Positions 1 to 8,420 of a DNA stretch of 17,304 nt are shown here, piece after piece. Location of the stretch: contig DATKRV010000064.1 of the NCBI GenBank assembly GCA_035532075.1, positions 1 to 17,304 of the forward strand. The letters are read 5' to 3'. The DNA comes from CAIVND01 sp035532075 (GTDB lineage Bacteria > Actinomycetota > Acidimicrobiia > Acidimicrobiales > Bog-793). The position numbers and the translations under genes are program-made. Below the pieces are notes generated by a model, which searched no databases, had not been told where the DNA came from, and saw only the letters and a program-made list of their open reading frames with translations. How positions within the stretch are numbered: position 1 is the first letter of the stretch; each line of letters begins with the position of its first letter.

Positions 1-125
1 TTAGTAGAACAAGGAGCCCGGCAGGTGGATCCTCACCCTTTGGGGTGGGGAATAACTTGAACGCCGCGGTAGGGAATTACTTGAACGCCATACTCAAATG
101 GTAGGGAATTACTTGAACGCTGACA
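1..125. mobile_element. terminal end of an IS21-family-like insertion sequence
   Basis: The element runs off the left edge of the window and ends in CA at 124-125, so on the complementary strand it begins TGTCAGCGTTCAAG. Three near-identical 17-base repeats sit just inside the end. A TG...CA terminus combined with several spaced internal repeats that bind the transposase is characteristic of IS21-family (istA/istB) elements. A short plus-strand frame open from base 1 to a TGA at 58-60 (about 19 residues) could be the tail of the helper ATPase IstB, but it is too short to recognise. The target duplication cannot be checked because the other end is outside the window. Confidence 0.6.
48..120. 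repeat. three spaced 17-bp terminal repeats of the IS21-like end
   Basis: The unit GGGAATTACTTGAACGC occurs at 72-88 and 104-120, and with one change (T to A) at 48-64. Start-to-start spacings are 24 and 32 bp. All copies point the same way, toward the element end at 125. In IS21-type elements such arrays are transposase (IstA) binding sites. Confidence 0.75.
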
Positions 126-242
126 ACGATTGAACAAGCAACTGTTCACGCCGAGCATGGACTGCACCGCATCGGCAGCGACACCGACCTGTGCTTCGCC
201 TTCCTTCGCCACTGCGGTCTTCCCTTGCGCCAACAGTGTTAG
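126..242 (+). pseudogene. short coding remnant interrupted by the IS end
   Basis: Directly after the IS end an open frame without a start codon runs from 126 to a TAG at 240-242, giving about 38 residues (TIEQATVHAEHGLHRIG...). Most third positions are G or C, as in a real gene, but the family is not recognised. The opposite strand is also open across 33-233 and also has GC-rich third positions, so strand is uncertain. It is read here as the 3' stump of a gene disrupted by the insertion. A perfect 11-bp palindrome (GTGTATTACAC, 242-252) lies directly at its stop codon. Confidence 0.25.
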
Positions 243-462
243 TGTATTACACGAGCCTCTTTAATGAATGCAATTTCGTCTTGACGGTTTTTACAGTTCT
301 GGCCGAACTGCTTATCGTTGCGACACGATTGTGCTAGCTCTCCAGTACTGATGCGAAGAGCGACCGGTGTTGTTCCATGGTCTGAGCGAAATTTGCAGTG
401 CGAGCGATAGGACAAGTGAGTCTTTTAGCGGACGTACACCACGAGGCATGGAGCGAACTTGA
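243..462. other. intergenic spacer, no gene seen
   Basis: No frame with plausible codon use and a ribosome binding site is seen. Apart from the 11-bp palindrome at its left edge there is nothing recognisable, and no clear terminator hairpin with a T-run for the minus-strand propeller gene that ends at 463. Confidence 0.5.
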
Positions 463-2109
463 TCACGGTGAGCTGCTGCCGTCGTGGGCATCGTTGTAGT
501 GGAACATCGGCCACGCGGGAGTTGACGTGGGATTAATCAGAAGTGGGAATGCCGCAACTTCCCCGGGGAAGTGGAACTGTGGCGGACCGCCGCAGGATGC
601 TATTGCCTCCCAACCGGAGGCGACCGGAGCGACCGCGATGGTGCTAAAGACACGACACGCAGGACTTACCGCTGCCCATTGATCCGATCCATTTGTGCCG
701 AACAGATAGCGACCATTGGTACCGTCGAGCGGGTAGATCCCATAGGAGGTCCCAACAAGTACGTCATTTCCCGTCTCTCCCCGAAGCGGCACTAGGGTCG
801 CTGATCCCTCGATAGCTGGCCCGAGGAGTTCGGTATGCCATATCGCGCGTCCTGCACCTGAGAACGCCTCGATTCTCGAGTGATTCGTCACAACACAATC
901 GGACTGTGTTTTCCCGGCGCAGATCCAGACGGTCTCGACGATTGCGGGAGTGTTCGAGGTGCCGATGGTGCCGATTGCTGGCGAGCCAATTGCGGGGCCG
1001 GCTGTCCTCACTGGCCAGCCCGGAACCGGCGCACCTGTTTTGGCGTAGAACGCAAAGAGACGATTGGTATCTGATGGGAAGGGCTGTTCGAAAAATCCTG
1101 ATCCGACCACGACTGCTGCGCGTCCGGTCGCGTTGATCACGCCAACCGCTGGACTTGACCAGATCGACTGATTCAGACACTTGTACCAGGAACGGGTGAG
1201 ACCTGGTCCAATGGCACGGGTGTCCGGGTTGACCGCACGGGGGCTCCAGCGGAAATCCGTTAGATAACCACCGACGCAGCGCCCGCCTCGAAGGGTCGAG
1301 TCCGTGCGTCCCGAGGCGTCACTGCCGATATAGATATCCGCGGCGCGCCGTCCTGGGAGTCGATAGAGAGCGGGCGAGGACCAAATCGTGTCGGCGTTGT
1401 CATACGCGAATCCCATCTCGCCTCCTCTTGCATTGAGTACATAGATATTGTGGTCCCACGAACCAAAGACAACCTCAAGTCGGTGGTTACCGATCACATC
1501 ACCGACCGCAGGCGTCGAGATGACGCCATCGGCCGTATCAACGGCGCGCCCGACATGGAACACCCAAAGCTGGCGCCCCGTGATGGAGAAGGCCTCGACC
1601 TCGCCTTCGGTGCTCTTTACCCAGGTTGATCCAGCCGAGACGATGATGTCGGGTGGAGCATCGGAGCCATTGAAATAGGCAAAGGTTGGGCTTGACTCAA
1701 TCGGTGCGACCTTGCCGGGCGAAGTGGCCATCGCCTGGGGCCAGCCCGGCATCGACCTTCCGGTCGTTGCGTCAATCAGATGGACGACACCGGTCTCGTC
1801 TCCGACCGCGACGACCGTCTGTCCACGATAGGAGGTGACAGCCGGCGAACTCTGCGTGATCGTGCCGGAAAAGCACATCTTCCATGAGATGGCCCTCCAG
1901 GTGACTGAGGCCGGCTGGTGAATGATTGCGGGACTCCGGGAGTTGTCAGACACCACAGATGCACCTGCATCTCCGTTGATGATGGCGCCAAGAAACGGCA
2001 TTTCCCCAAGGATGAGTCCGAGCGCAGCGAGGGAGACGCGCGTGTTTCCACTTCGACATGTCCAACCCGTCGTCTTGTGACTGAAATGCTTTGAGAGAGG
2101 TCTAGTCAT
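463..2109 (-). CDS. secreted/anchored FG-GAP or PQQ-type beta-propeller repeat protein
   Basis: This 548-residue product has a basic N-terminus, a hydrophobic stretch at residues 25-44 and an Ala-rich AGA site near 48-50, so it is probably exported or anchored by its signal segment. The rest consists of repeated blades. The recurring motif is (W)SSPAVG followed by a hydrophobic VVVGS/VVFGS strand and a short 'YVLNA / FAFYAKTG' strand, with GWP(Q/V) turns. The extreme C-terminus (PAWPMFHYNDAHDG) is the hallmark ending of secreted PQQ/FG-GAP-like propellers. There is no catalytic motif, so a binding or scaffold role at the cell surface is inferred. The ATG at 2109 was chosen because it immediately precedes the signal segment, but no good Shine-Dalgarno is seen (the upstream run is T/C-rich), and the same frame stays open upstream to 2784. 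Start uncertain. Confidence 0.7.
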   Translation of the reverse strand: MTRPLSKHFSHKTTGWTCRSGNTRVSLAALGLILGEMPFLGAIINGDAGASVVSDNSRSPAIIHQPASVTWRAISWKMCFSGTITQSSPAVTSYRGQTVVAVGDETGVVHLIDATTGRSMPGWPQAMATSPGKVAPIESSPTFAYFNGSDAPPDIIVSAGSTWVKSTEGEVEAFSITGRQLWVFHVGRAVDTADGVISTPAVGDVIGNHRLEVVFGSWDHNIYVLNARGGEMGFAYDNADTIWSSPALYRLPGRRAADIYIGSDASGRTDSTLRGGRCVGGYLTDFRWSPRAVNPDTRAIGPGLTRSWYKCLNQSIWSSPAVGVINATGRAAVVVGSGFFEQPFPSDTNRLFAFYAKTGAPVPGWPVRTAGPAIGSPAIGTIGTSNTPAIVETVWICAGKTQSDCVVTNHSRIEAFSGAGRAIWHTELLGPAIEGSATLVPLRGETGNDVLVGTSYGIYPLDGTNGRYLFGTNGSDQWAAVSPACRVFSTIAVAPVASGWEAIASCGGPPQFHFPGEVAAFPLLINPTSTPAWPMFHYNDAHDGSSSP

Positions 2110-2771
2110 GGCGGGGAAAAAAAAGTTAGAGCAAAATCTCGAATGATCCTGATCACGCGTTTCCTTTCGTCGAGCTTTGACTGCTTGCTTCCTGCCCCGG
2201 GGTCGTTGTTGTTTCAGACCCAAATCCTCGATCCCCCGATTGACCGCAATCTGAGAATCAATATGCTGTAATACCCCGTCGCGTCGCGAACGGCTTTTGT
2301 TGCTCCCGCGTATTTGTCGTGCACGATCCGCCCCTAAAGGGCCAATAGATTGCGCACCTCTCGACTGACGATAATCTCGCCAATTCGGCGAGTGATAGTT
2401 CACCCCAACGTTGATCATCGAATCCCTCGTACTCAATTTGAGAGCGGCGTGGGTAGGCGACGCGCCCAAGGTAGCGGACGAAGACAACGATGCGATGGTC
2501 GCGGTACGCCGACTGGTCTCGTCGATGGCCTCCTCGTCGGCGCGAAAGTCACGGTCTAGTCCAACGGCAGGTGGACCGAGATTAAATTTGCTTTCTAGGT
2601 CTATCGTCGCGGTATCGTGCCCGGTCGGTCGCCCTACCAGGGCAAGTGCTCGACCGGGCGAGTGGTGCGAATACCTCGGCATCACTTGGCTGCACCACAA
2701 GGAGGTCGAGCTGCGCGAGGTGATCGAACCGCTCACGTTGATACTTGTGCTGTGACGAGCTTCTCCCTTGC
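2110..2771. other. 660 bp without a convincing gene
   Basis: Both strands carry overlapping open frames. On the minus strand the propeller frame continues open to 2784; on plus there are short frames around 2350-2755. None shows a recognisable domain, a good ribosome binding site or a protein-like pattern; the translations are rich in Arg/Ser/Thr, as expected of out-of-frame reading of GC-rich DNA. It may be the eroded remains of older coding DNA. Confidence 0.4.
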
Positions 2772-2984
2772 TTAGGGTAAGCACACTGCTGACGGGGGTG
2801 CTCGTCGCGTCAACTTCGCCTCAACGACCTTGTTGGTCATGATGAAGCTCGTGGGGATCGCAATGGTCGTGGGGACGGCAGTGCCCGTTGGCTGTACGAG
2901 CAGAGCGGCGGTCATCGAGCTCACGGTGCCCCTGATCTCTGTGTTGCCGAGGTCGCTCTGGCTGGTTCGGACCTTGGTGGACAT
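2772..2984 (-). CDS. small hypothetical protein (70 aa), doubtful
   Basis: An ATG at 2984 follows a purine-rich GAGGGAG about ten bases upstream, and the frame runs to a TAA at 2772. The product (MSTKVRTSQSDLGNTEIRG...) has a Thr/Ala/Val-rich centre and no recognised domain. Third positions are mostly G or C. The opposite strand is also open over 2830-3018 with similar base composition, so this could equally be a relic. No function can be assigned. Confidence 0.2.
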   Translation of the reverse strand: MSTKVRTSQSDLGNTEIRGTVSSMTAALLVQPTGTAVPTTIAIPTSFIMTNKVVEAKLTRRAPPSAVCLP

Positions 2985-3340
2985 GCACAAAGCTCCCTCG
3001 CGAGGAACTCGAGCATGAGAATCAACTGTTACGTGAGTGGCTTCATGGTATTGGTTCACGCAACGCGAGACGACGCGCAAGCGGCCTCTGGTGAAGTCGC
3101 AATAGCGCTCGCTCCGATGGGTTTACACCTTTCGGAGGATAGAGACGAGGGCCGGTGCCTTCAACGGCAGTATTGATTATCTCGGCTGGCGCATCCAGCG
3201 TTGAAAGAAACGAGGCCGAGAAGGCAAGTGGGCGATCTAGACCCACCTATCAAGAAAGGCAATCCTTTCGGTGATGGAAAAGGTACGGAGCCTTACTTTT
3301 CGAGAGAATCACAAAACACGCGTCCTCTTGCTGCTCCCCC
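2985..3340. other. gene-free spacer before the intron remnant
   Basis: Only short overlapping frames occur here, with no domain or ribosome binding site. The 5' part of the group II intron that ends at about 3740 should lie here if the intron were complete, but no reverse-transcriptase motif (such as a YADD box) or intron 5' end is seen. The intron was therefore truncated at or near 3343. Confidence 0.4.
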
Positions 3341-3342
3341 TC

Positions 3343-3610
3343 ATAGCAGCGCAGCAGGGATGGCGTAAATGCTTTCGTTATGGGGCTTGTAGCACAACCT
3401 TTGGCTACCTCGACCAATTTGCGTGGCGCCGGTCCGTTCGGTGGCTGCGTAAGCGACATCTGGGGTTGAATTTGGGGAAGCGACGTGACGGTATCTGGCG
3501 AACTGGCAGATTCGAGATCGACGACCCGAGATGTTTCGACTCGCGTCGACTTCAATTGTTCGCGCGCGAATCTGTGGCGCGTGCACCCCCCACCATGGAC
3601 GATTTTTCAA
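3343..3610 (+). pseudogene. group II intron maturase, C-terminal remnant with frameshift
   Basis: Reading from about 3349 gives GWRKCFRYGACSTTFGYLD, then QFAWRRSVRWLRKRHLGLNLGK. This is the typical maturase (domain X) to C-terminal DNA-binding pattern 'GW..YFR.G..S..F.YLD.Y.W.R..RWLRKRHP' of bacterial group II intron-encoded reverse transcriptases. The match then leaves the frame: the expected ending 'RYRWRA..IPTPW' continues one frame over as NLWRVHPPPWT near 3570-3600, so at least one indel lies between about 3480 and 3570. All reverse-transcriptase blocks and most of the X domain are missing. Domain V/VI-like RNA follows directly, as expected for an ORF in intron domain IV. The remnant is non-functional. 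Confidence 0.7.
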
Positions 3611-3639
3611 TCGGGATCAATCGCATCGGAGGCAGAGTT

Positions 3640-3740
3640 CCGCGGAGGGCTAGATGTGGAGAGAGTCGCACCTCCGGTTCGGGGGGCGGCCCGGAGAGAC
3701 CCATCGGCAGAGATGATGGAAGGGCGCTTCGGTCCAATAC
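3640..3740 (+). ncRNA. degenerate group II intron domains V and VI, 3' intron end
   Basis: After the maturase remnant comes a domain V-like hairpin (about 3648-3680). Its 3' strand, TCGCACCTCCGGTTCGG, matches the usual 'CGCACGTCCGGTTCGG' strand, while its 5' strand (GGCTAGATGTGG) has lost part of the pairing. Domain VI follows: GGCCCGGAG at 3688-3696 pairs with CTTCGGTCC at 3727-3735, enclosing an inner stem CCATC (3701-3705)/GATGG (3715-3719). The sequence then reads AATAC, so the 3' splice boundary is placed near 3740 (introns of this type end in AY). The broken domain V stem suggests it no longer splices. Confidence 0.6.
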
Positions 3741-3856
3741 CCCCACCTTGGTCCCAAACCTGGTTCATCTGTACTAGTGAAGACCATGCCAATGAGTCAT
3801 AGGGAAAGAGCCCGATTCATCTGGGACTGATCTTCCGCCGTGACGATGATGGAACC

Positions 3857-6800
3857 ATGAAATCTCTGACCAACGGATTCCTTCGGTTCCCTTCCTCGGC
3901 CAGTCCGAGCGATACAGCGAAAATTGAGGCATCCGTTGTAATGGACTCCGGACTGGTTGACGTCAAGATCCCGGATAGGGCGCCCTCTGGTAGTATGGAG
4001 ACAGCCTCGGGTGATGCCTTTCCCCAGGTGGGCTGCTCCGATCCCGGGCAAGCCGAGCCCTTGGGGCTGAGGCGAGATAGCCGAGTCATCATCGAAGCCT
4101 GGGACCTGGTTCTTCACGATGGCACGTCGCTCGTCGGTGTGCATTTCTACAATGCGCCAGAGCGGGACGTCATTTTGCGTTACTTCGACGTGCGCGCAAC
4201 CCATGGTGTGATCGTCGGACTTGTCGCCAGCACCGGCGCAGATGATGCCGAGATCGTGATACCGAGATCGAGCAACCTTCCGCCACGGCTGACTCACATG
4301 AAGAAGGACGCAACCGGGAACATTTTGGAGGTCGACGCAGCTGCCTCGGAGATCCTTGGCTGGAAGTTCGAAGATCTCGTTGGGCATCGCAGTAAGGAGT
4401 TCGTACATCCTGAAGATCTTGATCGGGCGGTCGGCAGCTGGTTCGAGATGCTCGGCAATCCGAAGGCCAGCTCACGTTGTCGGTATCGTCATCGCCGTCC
4501 AGATGGCTCTTCGTGCTGGGTGAACGTCACGAATGTAAATCTCCTCGATCAACAAGAGGCCTGCGTTCACTCCGAGATCATCGATGTCAGTGACGAGATG
4601 GCGGCGATCGAGGCACTGCGTAGTAAAGAGCACTTGCTGGCGGATCTTACAGAGTTATTGCCGATTGGTGTGATGCAAATCGACCACGAGTGCCGCGTCA
4701 TCTTTGTGAACCAGCTCTTCGGCGAACTTCTCGGTGAGAGCACCACAACCATCCTCTCGGATCATCTCACCAAGCTCACTGAGGCTGACCGCCCCCAATT
4801 TCGCGAGCGACTTGACGCCGCACTTCTTGGTTTCGAAGGTGAATTCGAGGCGACAAATATCGCGAACTGTGACACCTATCGAACCGTCCGTCTCATGTTC
4901 CGGCCAGTGGCAATACAAGCGGAGAGCGCTCCAGAAATTGGCGTGCTCGTGTCAGCGACGGACGTGACTTCCCTCAAGCTCGCAGAGGAGATGGCAGCGT
5001 TCGAGATTCGACAATTCGAAGAAGCCCAGCGTGTCGCGCATATCGGTAGCTTCGAGCACGATCCGAAGAGCGACACGATCAACGCCTCCACCGAGCTCAG
5101 ACGGCTGTCGAGGGTCATGACGGACGGTCCAATATCGACCGCCTTTCTGATCGAGATTGTCCACCCCGAGGACCGTGAACGGTTCGGTGCCGCGATGGGA
5201 GCCTGTCTCAAGGATCACACAACAATCGACATTGTTTATCGTTTTCTGTTTGCCGACGGCACGCTCCGTTGGATGCAGGCCAACGGGGAATGGGTCGAGG
5301 ACGAATTCGACGGCTCCGGTCGCGTGCACGGCACGGCGCTCGACATCACCGATCGCAAGGTCGCCGAGCTGGCTGCGGCGGCCGAGCTCGCCCGGCTCGA
5401 GCGAGCTCAGAAGATTGCTCATGTCGGTAGTTTCGAAAGAGACCCGAAGACAAATTCGTACGAGGTCACCGAAGAGGGATACCGCTTGTTCGGACTCGAT
5501 CCCGCTGGATCGGTGTCTGTTGCGGTTCTTCTCGAGAGAATTCATCCCGACGATCATCACATCCTGAAGACCTCTATGGAGGCCGTTGTGCTCAACCACA
5601 CGCCCATCGATCTCGAATTCCGTATCGTCCTTCCCGAGGGGGCACTGCGCTGGGTGCATGCAATAGGTGGGTGGATAGCGCCTGACGAAGGTGGTGAGGC
5701 GCGAGTAGTCACCACTGTGCTCGACATCACCGATCTTAAGGTGGCCGCGGACGCGCTTGTTTTCGAGGGGAGCCATGACAGCCTTACTGGCCTTGCCAAT
5801 CGGACGGCGTTTCTCAAACTGGCCGATTGCGCGATCAGCGCCTCGCAGTATGAGGTGGGGCAGATCGCGGTGTTGTTGTTGGACGTTGATGACTTCAAGG
5901 TCGTCAATGACAGCCTTGGCCACGCTCTCGGCGACGAGCTGCTCATCGAGCTGTCGCGTCGCCTCGTCGCTGCAGCGCGCGTCGAAGACGTCATCGCCCG
6001 ATTCGGTGGTGATGAATTTGCCGTGTTGATCAAATCGGTTGATGCGCTCTTTGTCGCCGAACAGCTCGCGCAACGGATTGCCGAGGTGTTCCACATGCCA
6101 TTTGCCTTGTTTGAGCAAGAGGTAGAGGTTTCCGCAAGTATTGGAATTTCTGTGAGCGATCCGATCCGGGACTCAAACGCATTATTGCGCGATGCAGATC
6201 TTGCGATGTACCTCGCGAAGCAGCGTGGCAAGGATCGTTACGAGGTCGCCGAGTCAGGGATGCAAGAACAAGCGCTCGAACGTTTCATCACTATGACAGA
6301 TCTGCGTCATGGCGTGGAGCACGACGAGTTCGAGGTCTACTACCAGGCAATCGTCAACACCGCGGATTCGACATTGGTGGGTGTAGAGGCGCTTGTACGC
6401 TGGAACCATCCGACGCGCGGTCTCGTTTCCCCAGGTTCGTTCATCGAGCTCGCCGAGTCATCCGGGTTGATTGTCCCAATCGGGGGAGCGGTGCGTCACG
6501 AGGCCTGCCGACAGGTAGCCGCGTGGCGGAGAGCTGGCATTGTCGATGAAGATTTCTACGTCAGCGTCAACGTCTCTCCTCGTCAGCTCGAAGGCCCGAC
6601 CTTTGTCGACAACGTCACCCGAGACCTCGATGACGCCGAGCTCCCTGCACACGCAGTGGTGCTTGAGATCACGGAGTCCGCCATTATGAAGGACTTCGAT
6701 ACCAGTCTTGCCCGCCTACAGCAACTCAAGGCAAGTGGAGTCCGCGTTGCCCTCGATGACTACGGAACGGGCTACTCCTCTCTTGCGAGACTGTCTGAGC

Positions 6801-8278
6801 TTCCGATTGACATCATCAAGATCGACAAGTCCTTTATCGATAATGTCGCAGTGGATAAGGAAGGGAAAGCCATTGTTCAGAGCGTCATCGATGCCGCAGA
6901 TGCACTCGGGATAGTCACGATCTCAGAGGGTGTCGAAGAACAGGGACAGCGTGATGTCCTTGAACTCATGGGCTGTACTTACATTCAGGGTTATCTCTTC
7001 TCGAAACCGCTCTCTTCGGCCAATATCGAACCCACACTGAGAGCGTTTCAGGTACCTCCGGAGAACTACCCAGCCACGCTTGAGAATCATCTTGGATCGG
7101 CCAACGGCCCCGACACCCGCCCGATCGAAGAGTCGCGTGCGAGTTTTCTCAATGTGAACAGTCTGTCCCAACGAGCGCACTCTCAAGAGGGACCAACAAC
7201 TGTTGATGATCGGCAACTCCAATCCCTTCGAGGCGGAGGCACTCGCATTCGATCAAGCAACAGATCGGTGCGCACCACGGCACGATCACTTCTGTCTACA
7301 CCTAGCCTTGGAGCCAGTATCTTCTGGGGCGCGGGGGCCGTATCGACTTCAATTCTTGCGATCTCCAGACACTGGTCTGGCGAACGATCACTCACCTTTC
7401 TAGTCATCTTTGGAATCTGTATTTTTGGATTTTTCACTCGCATTAGCATCGGTGCCCGCCTTCCGCGGTGGACGTTACACCTGGACATATCGATCGCCAT
7501 GTTGGTCTGCGTAACTCTTGTCACGGTGGGTGATTCGGTGCAGCTCAATTTCTCCAACATCTTCGTCTGGGTAGTTCTCTACGCAGCGATGTTCTGCAGT
7601 CCATTCGTCATAATGGCCTATGTCGGTGCCGTCTGGACCGAATACGCGTCCATACTTTTGTTCGGTCCAAAGATTGCTGACCCAGCTATGTCGTGGCTGA
7701 TGCTCTTTACTCTCACAATAGTTGTCGTGGCCGTGGTGTCCGGGATCGTCAGTGTGCTTCGCGCTTCTAGCAATGAGGACACGCTCACCGGTCTCCCCAA
7801 TCGGCGCGCGTTTGACGAACGTCTTGATGAAGAGCTCGGGCGATCTCGACGAAGCTCTGAGCCGTTGTCGGTCGCATTGATCGATCTCGACGGATTCAAA
7901 GCTATCAACGACCAGTTCGGGCACCTCGCAGGCGACGACATACTCCGTGAGCTAGCGCGTTCCTGGCTCCCCGCTCTGCGAGAAGGAGGAGATTTTCTAG
8001 CTCGTATCGGAGGTGACGAATTCGTCGTCATTGCTCCGAACTCGGACTACCTGGGGATTCAGGGCGTCGCAGAACGGCTTATGAGTTCGTTGCCCAACCA
8101 ACTTCACTGCTCGATCGGTACTGCGACGTGGGATCGATTGGAAAGTGCTTCGAATCTGGTCCACCGGGCCGATCAAAAGATGTACGAGAGAAAGCTTGGT
8201 AACCGCCGAGACGAGCGACTTCCAATGTCTAATGGCGTCTCGCATAGAAGGACTCGCCTTCGTCCTCGATCTGGATAG
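3857..8278 (+). CDS. multi-PAS GGDEF-EAL protein fused to a membrane GGDEF module (c-di-GMP turnover)
   Basis: A 1473-residue protein predicted both to make and to break cyclic di-GMP. Order: N-terminal region of unknown fold (1-147); PAS (about 148-245); PAS (253-375); two closely similar PAS units starting HIGSFE/HVGSFE (392-503 and 519-628); GGDEF (639-795), with intact GGDEF at 717-721 and the RxxD product-inhibition site RVED at 708-711; EAL (about 811-1062), with EAL at 844-846 and the other catalytic blocks (VNVSPRQL, LEITES, DDYGTGYSSL, IKIDKSF, SEGVEE, QGYLFSKP). Then comes a 90-residue polar linker, about five hydrophobic segments (1150-1303) and a second GGDEF (1305-1450) with intact GGDEF at 1385-1389. 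This second domain lacks the inhibition-site arginine (EGGD). The linker contains no Met or ribosome binding site. The ATG at 3857 has only a weak upstream GATGG. The gene starts about 115 bp after the intron remnant. Confidence 0.9.
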   Translation: MKSLTNGFLRFPSSASPSDTAKIEASVVMDSGLVDVKIPDRAPSGSMETASGDAFPQVGCSDPGQAEPLGLRRDSRVIIEAWDLVLHDGTSLVGVHFYNAPERDVILRYFDVRATHGVIVGLVASTGADDAEIVIPRSSNLPPRLTHMKKDATGNILEVDAAASEILGWKFEDLVGHRSKEFVHPEDLDRAVGSWFEMLGNPKASSRCRYRHRRPDGSSCWVNVTNVNLLDQQEACVHSEIIDVSDEMAAIEALRSKEHLLADLTELLPIGVMQIDHECRVIFVNQLFGELLGESTTTILSDHLTKLTEADRPQFRERLDAALLGFEGEFEATNIANCDTYRTVRLMFRPVAIQAESAPEIGVLVSATDVTSLKLAEEMAAFEIRQFEEAQRVAHIGSFEHDPKSDTINASTELRRLSRVMTDGPISTAFLIEIVHPEDRERFGAAMGACLKDHTTIDIVYRFLFADGTLRWMQANGEWVEDEFDGSGRVHGTALDITDRKVAELAAAAELARLERAQKIAHVGSFERDPKTNSYEVTEEGYRLFGLDPAGSVSVAVLLERIHPDDHHILKTSMEAVVLNHTPIDLEFRIVLPEGALRWVHAIGGWIAPDEGGEARVVTTVLDITDLKVAADALVFEGSHDSLTGLANRTAFLKLADCAISASQYEVGQIAVLLLDVDDFKVVNDSLGHALGDELLIELSRRLVAAARVEDVIARFGGDEFAVLIKSVDALFVAEQLAQRIAEVFHMPFALFEQEVEVSASIGISVSDPIRDSNALLRDADLAMYLAKQRGKDRYEVAESGMQEQALERFITMTDLRHGVEHDEFEVYYQAIVNTADSTLVGVEALVRWNHPTRGLVSPGSFIELAESSGLIVPIGGAVRHEACRQVAAWRRAGIVDEDFYVSVNVSPRQLEGPTFVDNVTRDLDDAELPAHAVVLEITESAIMKDFDTSLARLQQLKASGVRVALDDYGTGYSSLARLSELPIDIIKIDKSFIDNVAVDKEGKAIVQSVIDAADALGIVTISEGVEEQGQRDVLELMGCTYIQGYLFSKPLSSANIEPTLRAFQVPPENYPATLENHLGSANGPDTRPIEESRASFLNVNSLSQRAHSQEGPTTVDDRQLQSLRGGGTRIRSSNRSVRTTARSLLSTPSLGASIFWGAGAVSTSILAISRHWSGERSLTFLVIFGICIFGFFTRISIGARLPRWTLHLDISIAMLVCVTLVTVGDSVQLNFSNIFVWVVLYAAMFCSPFVIMAYVGAVWTEYASILLFGPKIADPAMSWLMLFTLTIVVVAVVSGIVSVLRASSNEDTLTGLPNRRAFDERLDEELGRSRRSSEPLSVALIDLDGFKAINDQFGHLAGDDILRELARSWLPALREGGDFLARIGGDEFVVIAPNSDYLGIQGVAERLMSSLPNQLHCSIGTATWDRLESASNLVHRADQKMYERKLGNRRDERLPMSNGVSHRRTRLRPRSG

Positions 8279-8420
8279 GATCGTTGCCGAGATCTGTTCG
8301 CCGAAACGAGTCCGATAACCCGTCAATGAGGTCAAGCACACCGAGTAGCGTCGTTTACATAAGCCTCAGTACTCAAGGTTGGCTCTATGGAATTTCCATG
8401 ACAGCCAAGTTGATTTCTTG

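Noticed and set aside
48..120. Repeat array as a CRISPR
   Set aside because: Only three 17-bp copies with 7- and 15-bp spacers at an IS terminus; an IS21 end explains it better.
2411..2755. Plus-strand frame of 114 residues
   Set aside because: No domain, no ribosome binding site, and an Arg/Ser-rich translation typical of out-of-frame GC-rich DNA.
2830..3018. Plus-strand frame with a hydrophobic start resembling a lipoprotein signal
   Set aside because: The residues before the cysteine (VPVGC) do not fit a lipobox well, no Shine-Dalgarno was seen, and the opposite strand is equally gene-like.
4952..6118. Long minus-strand frame (388 residues) inside the c-di-GMP gene
   Set aside because: It is antisense to clear PAS and GGDEF domains and has no recognisable fold; a shadow of the real gene.
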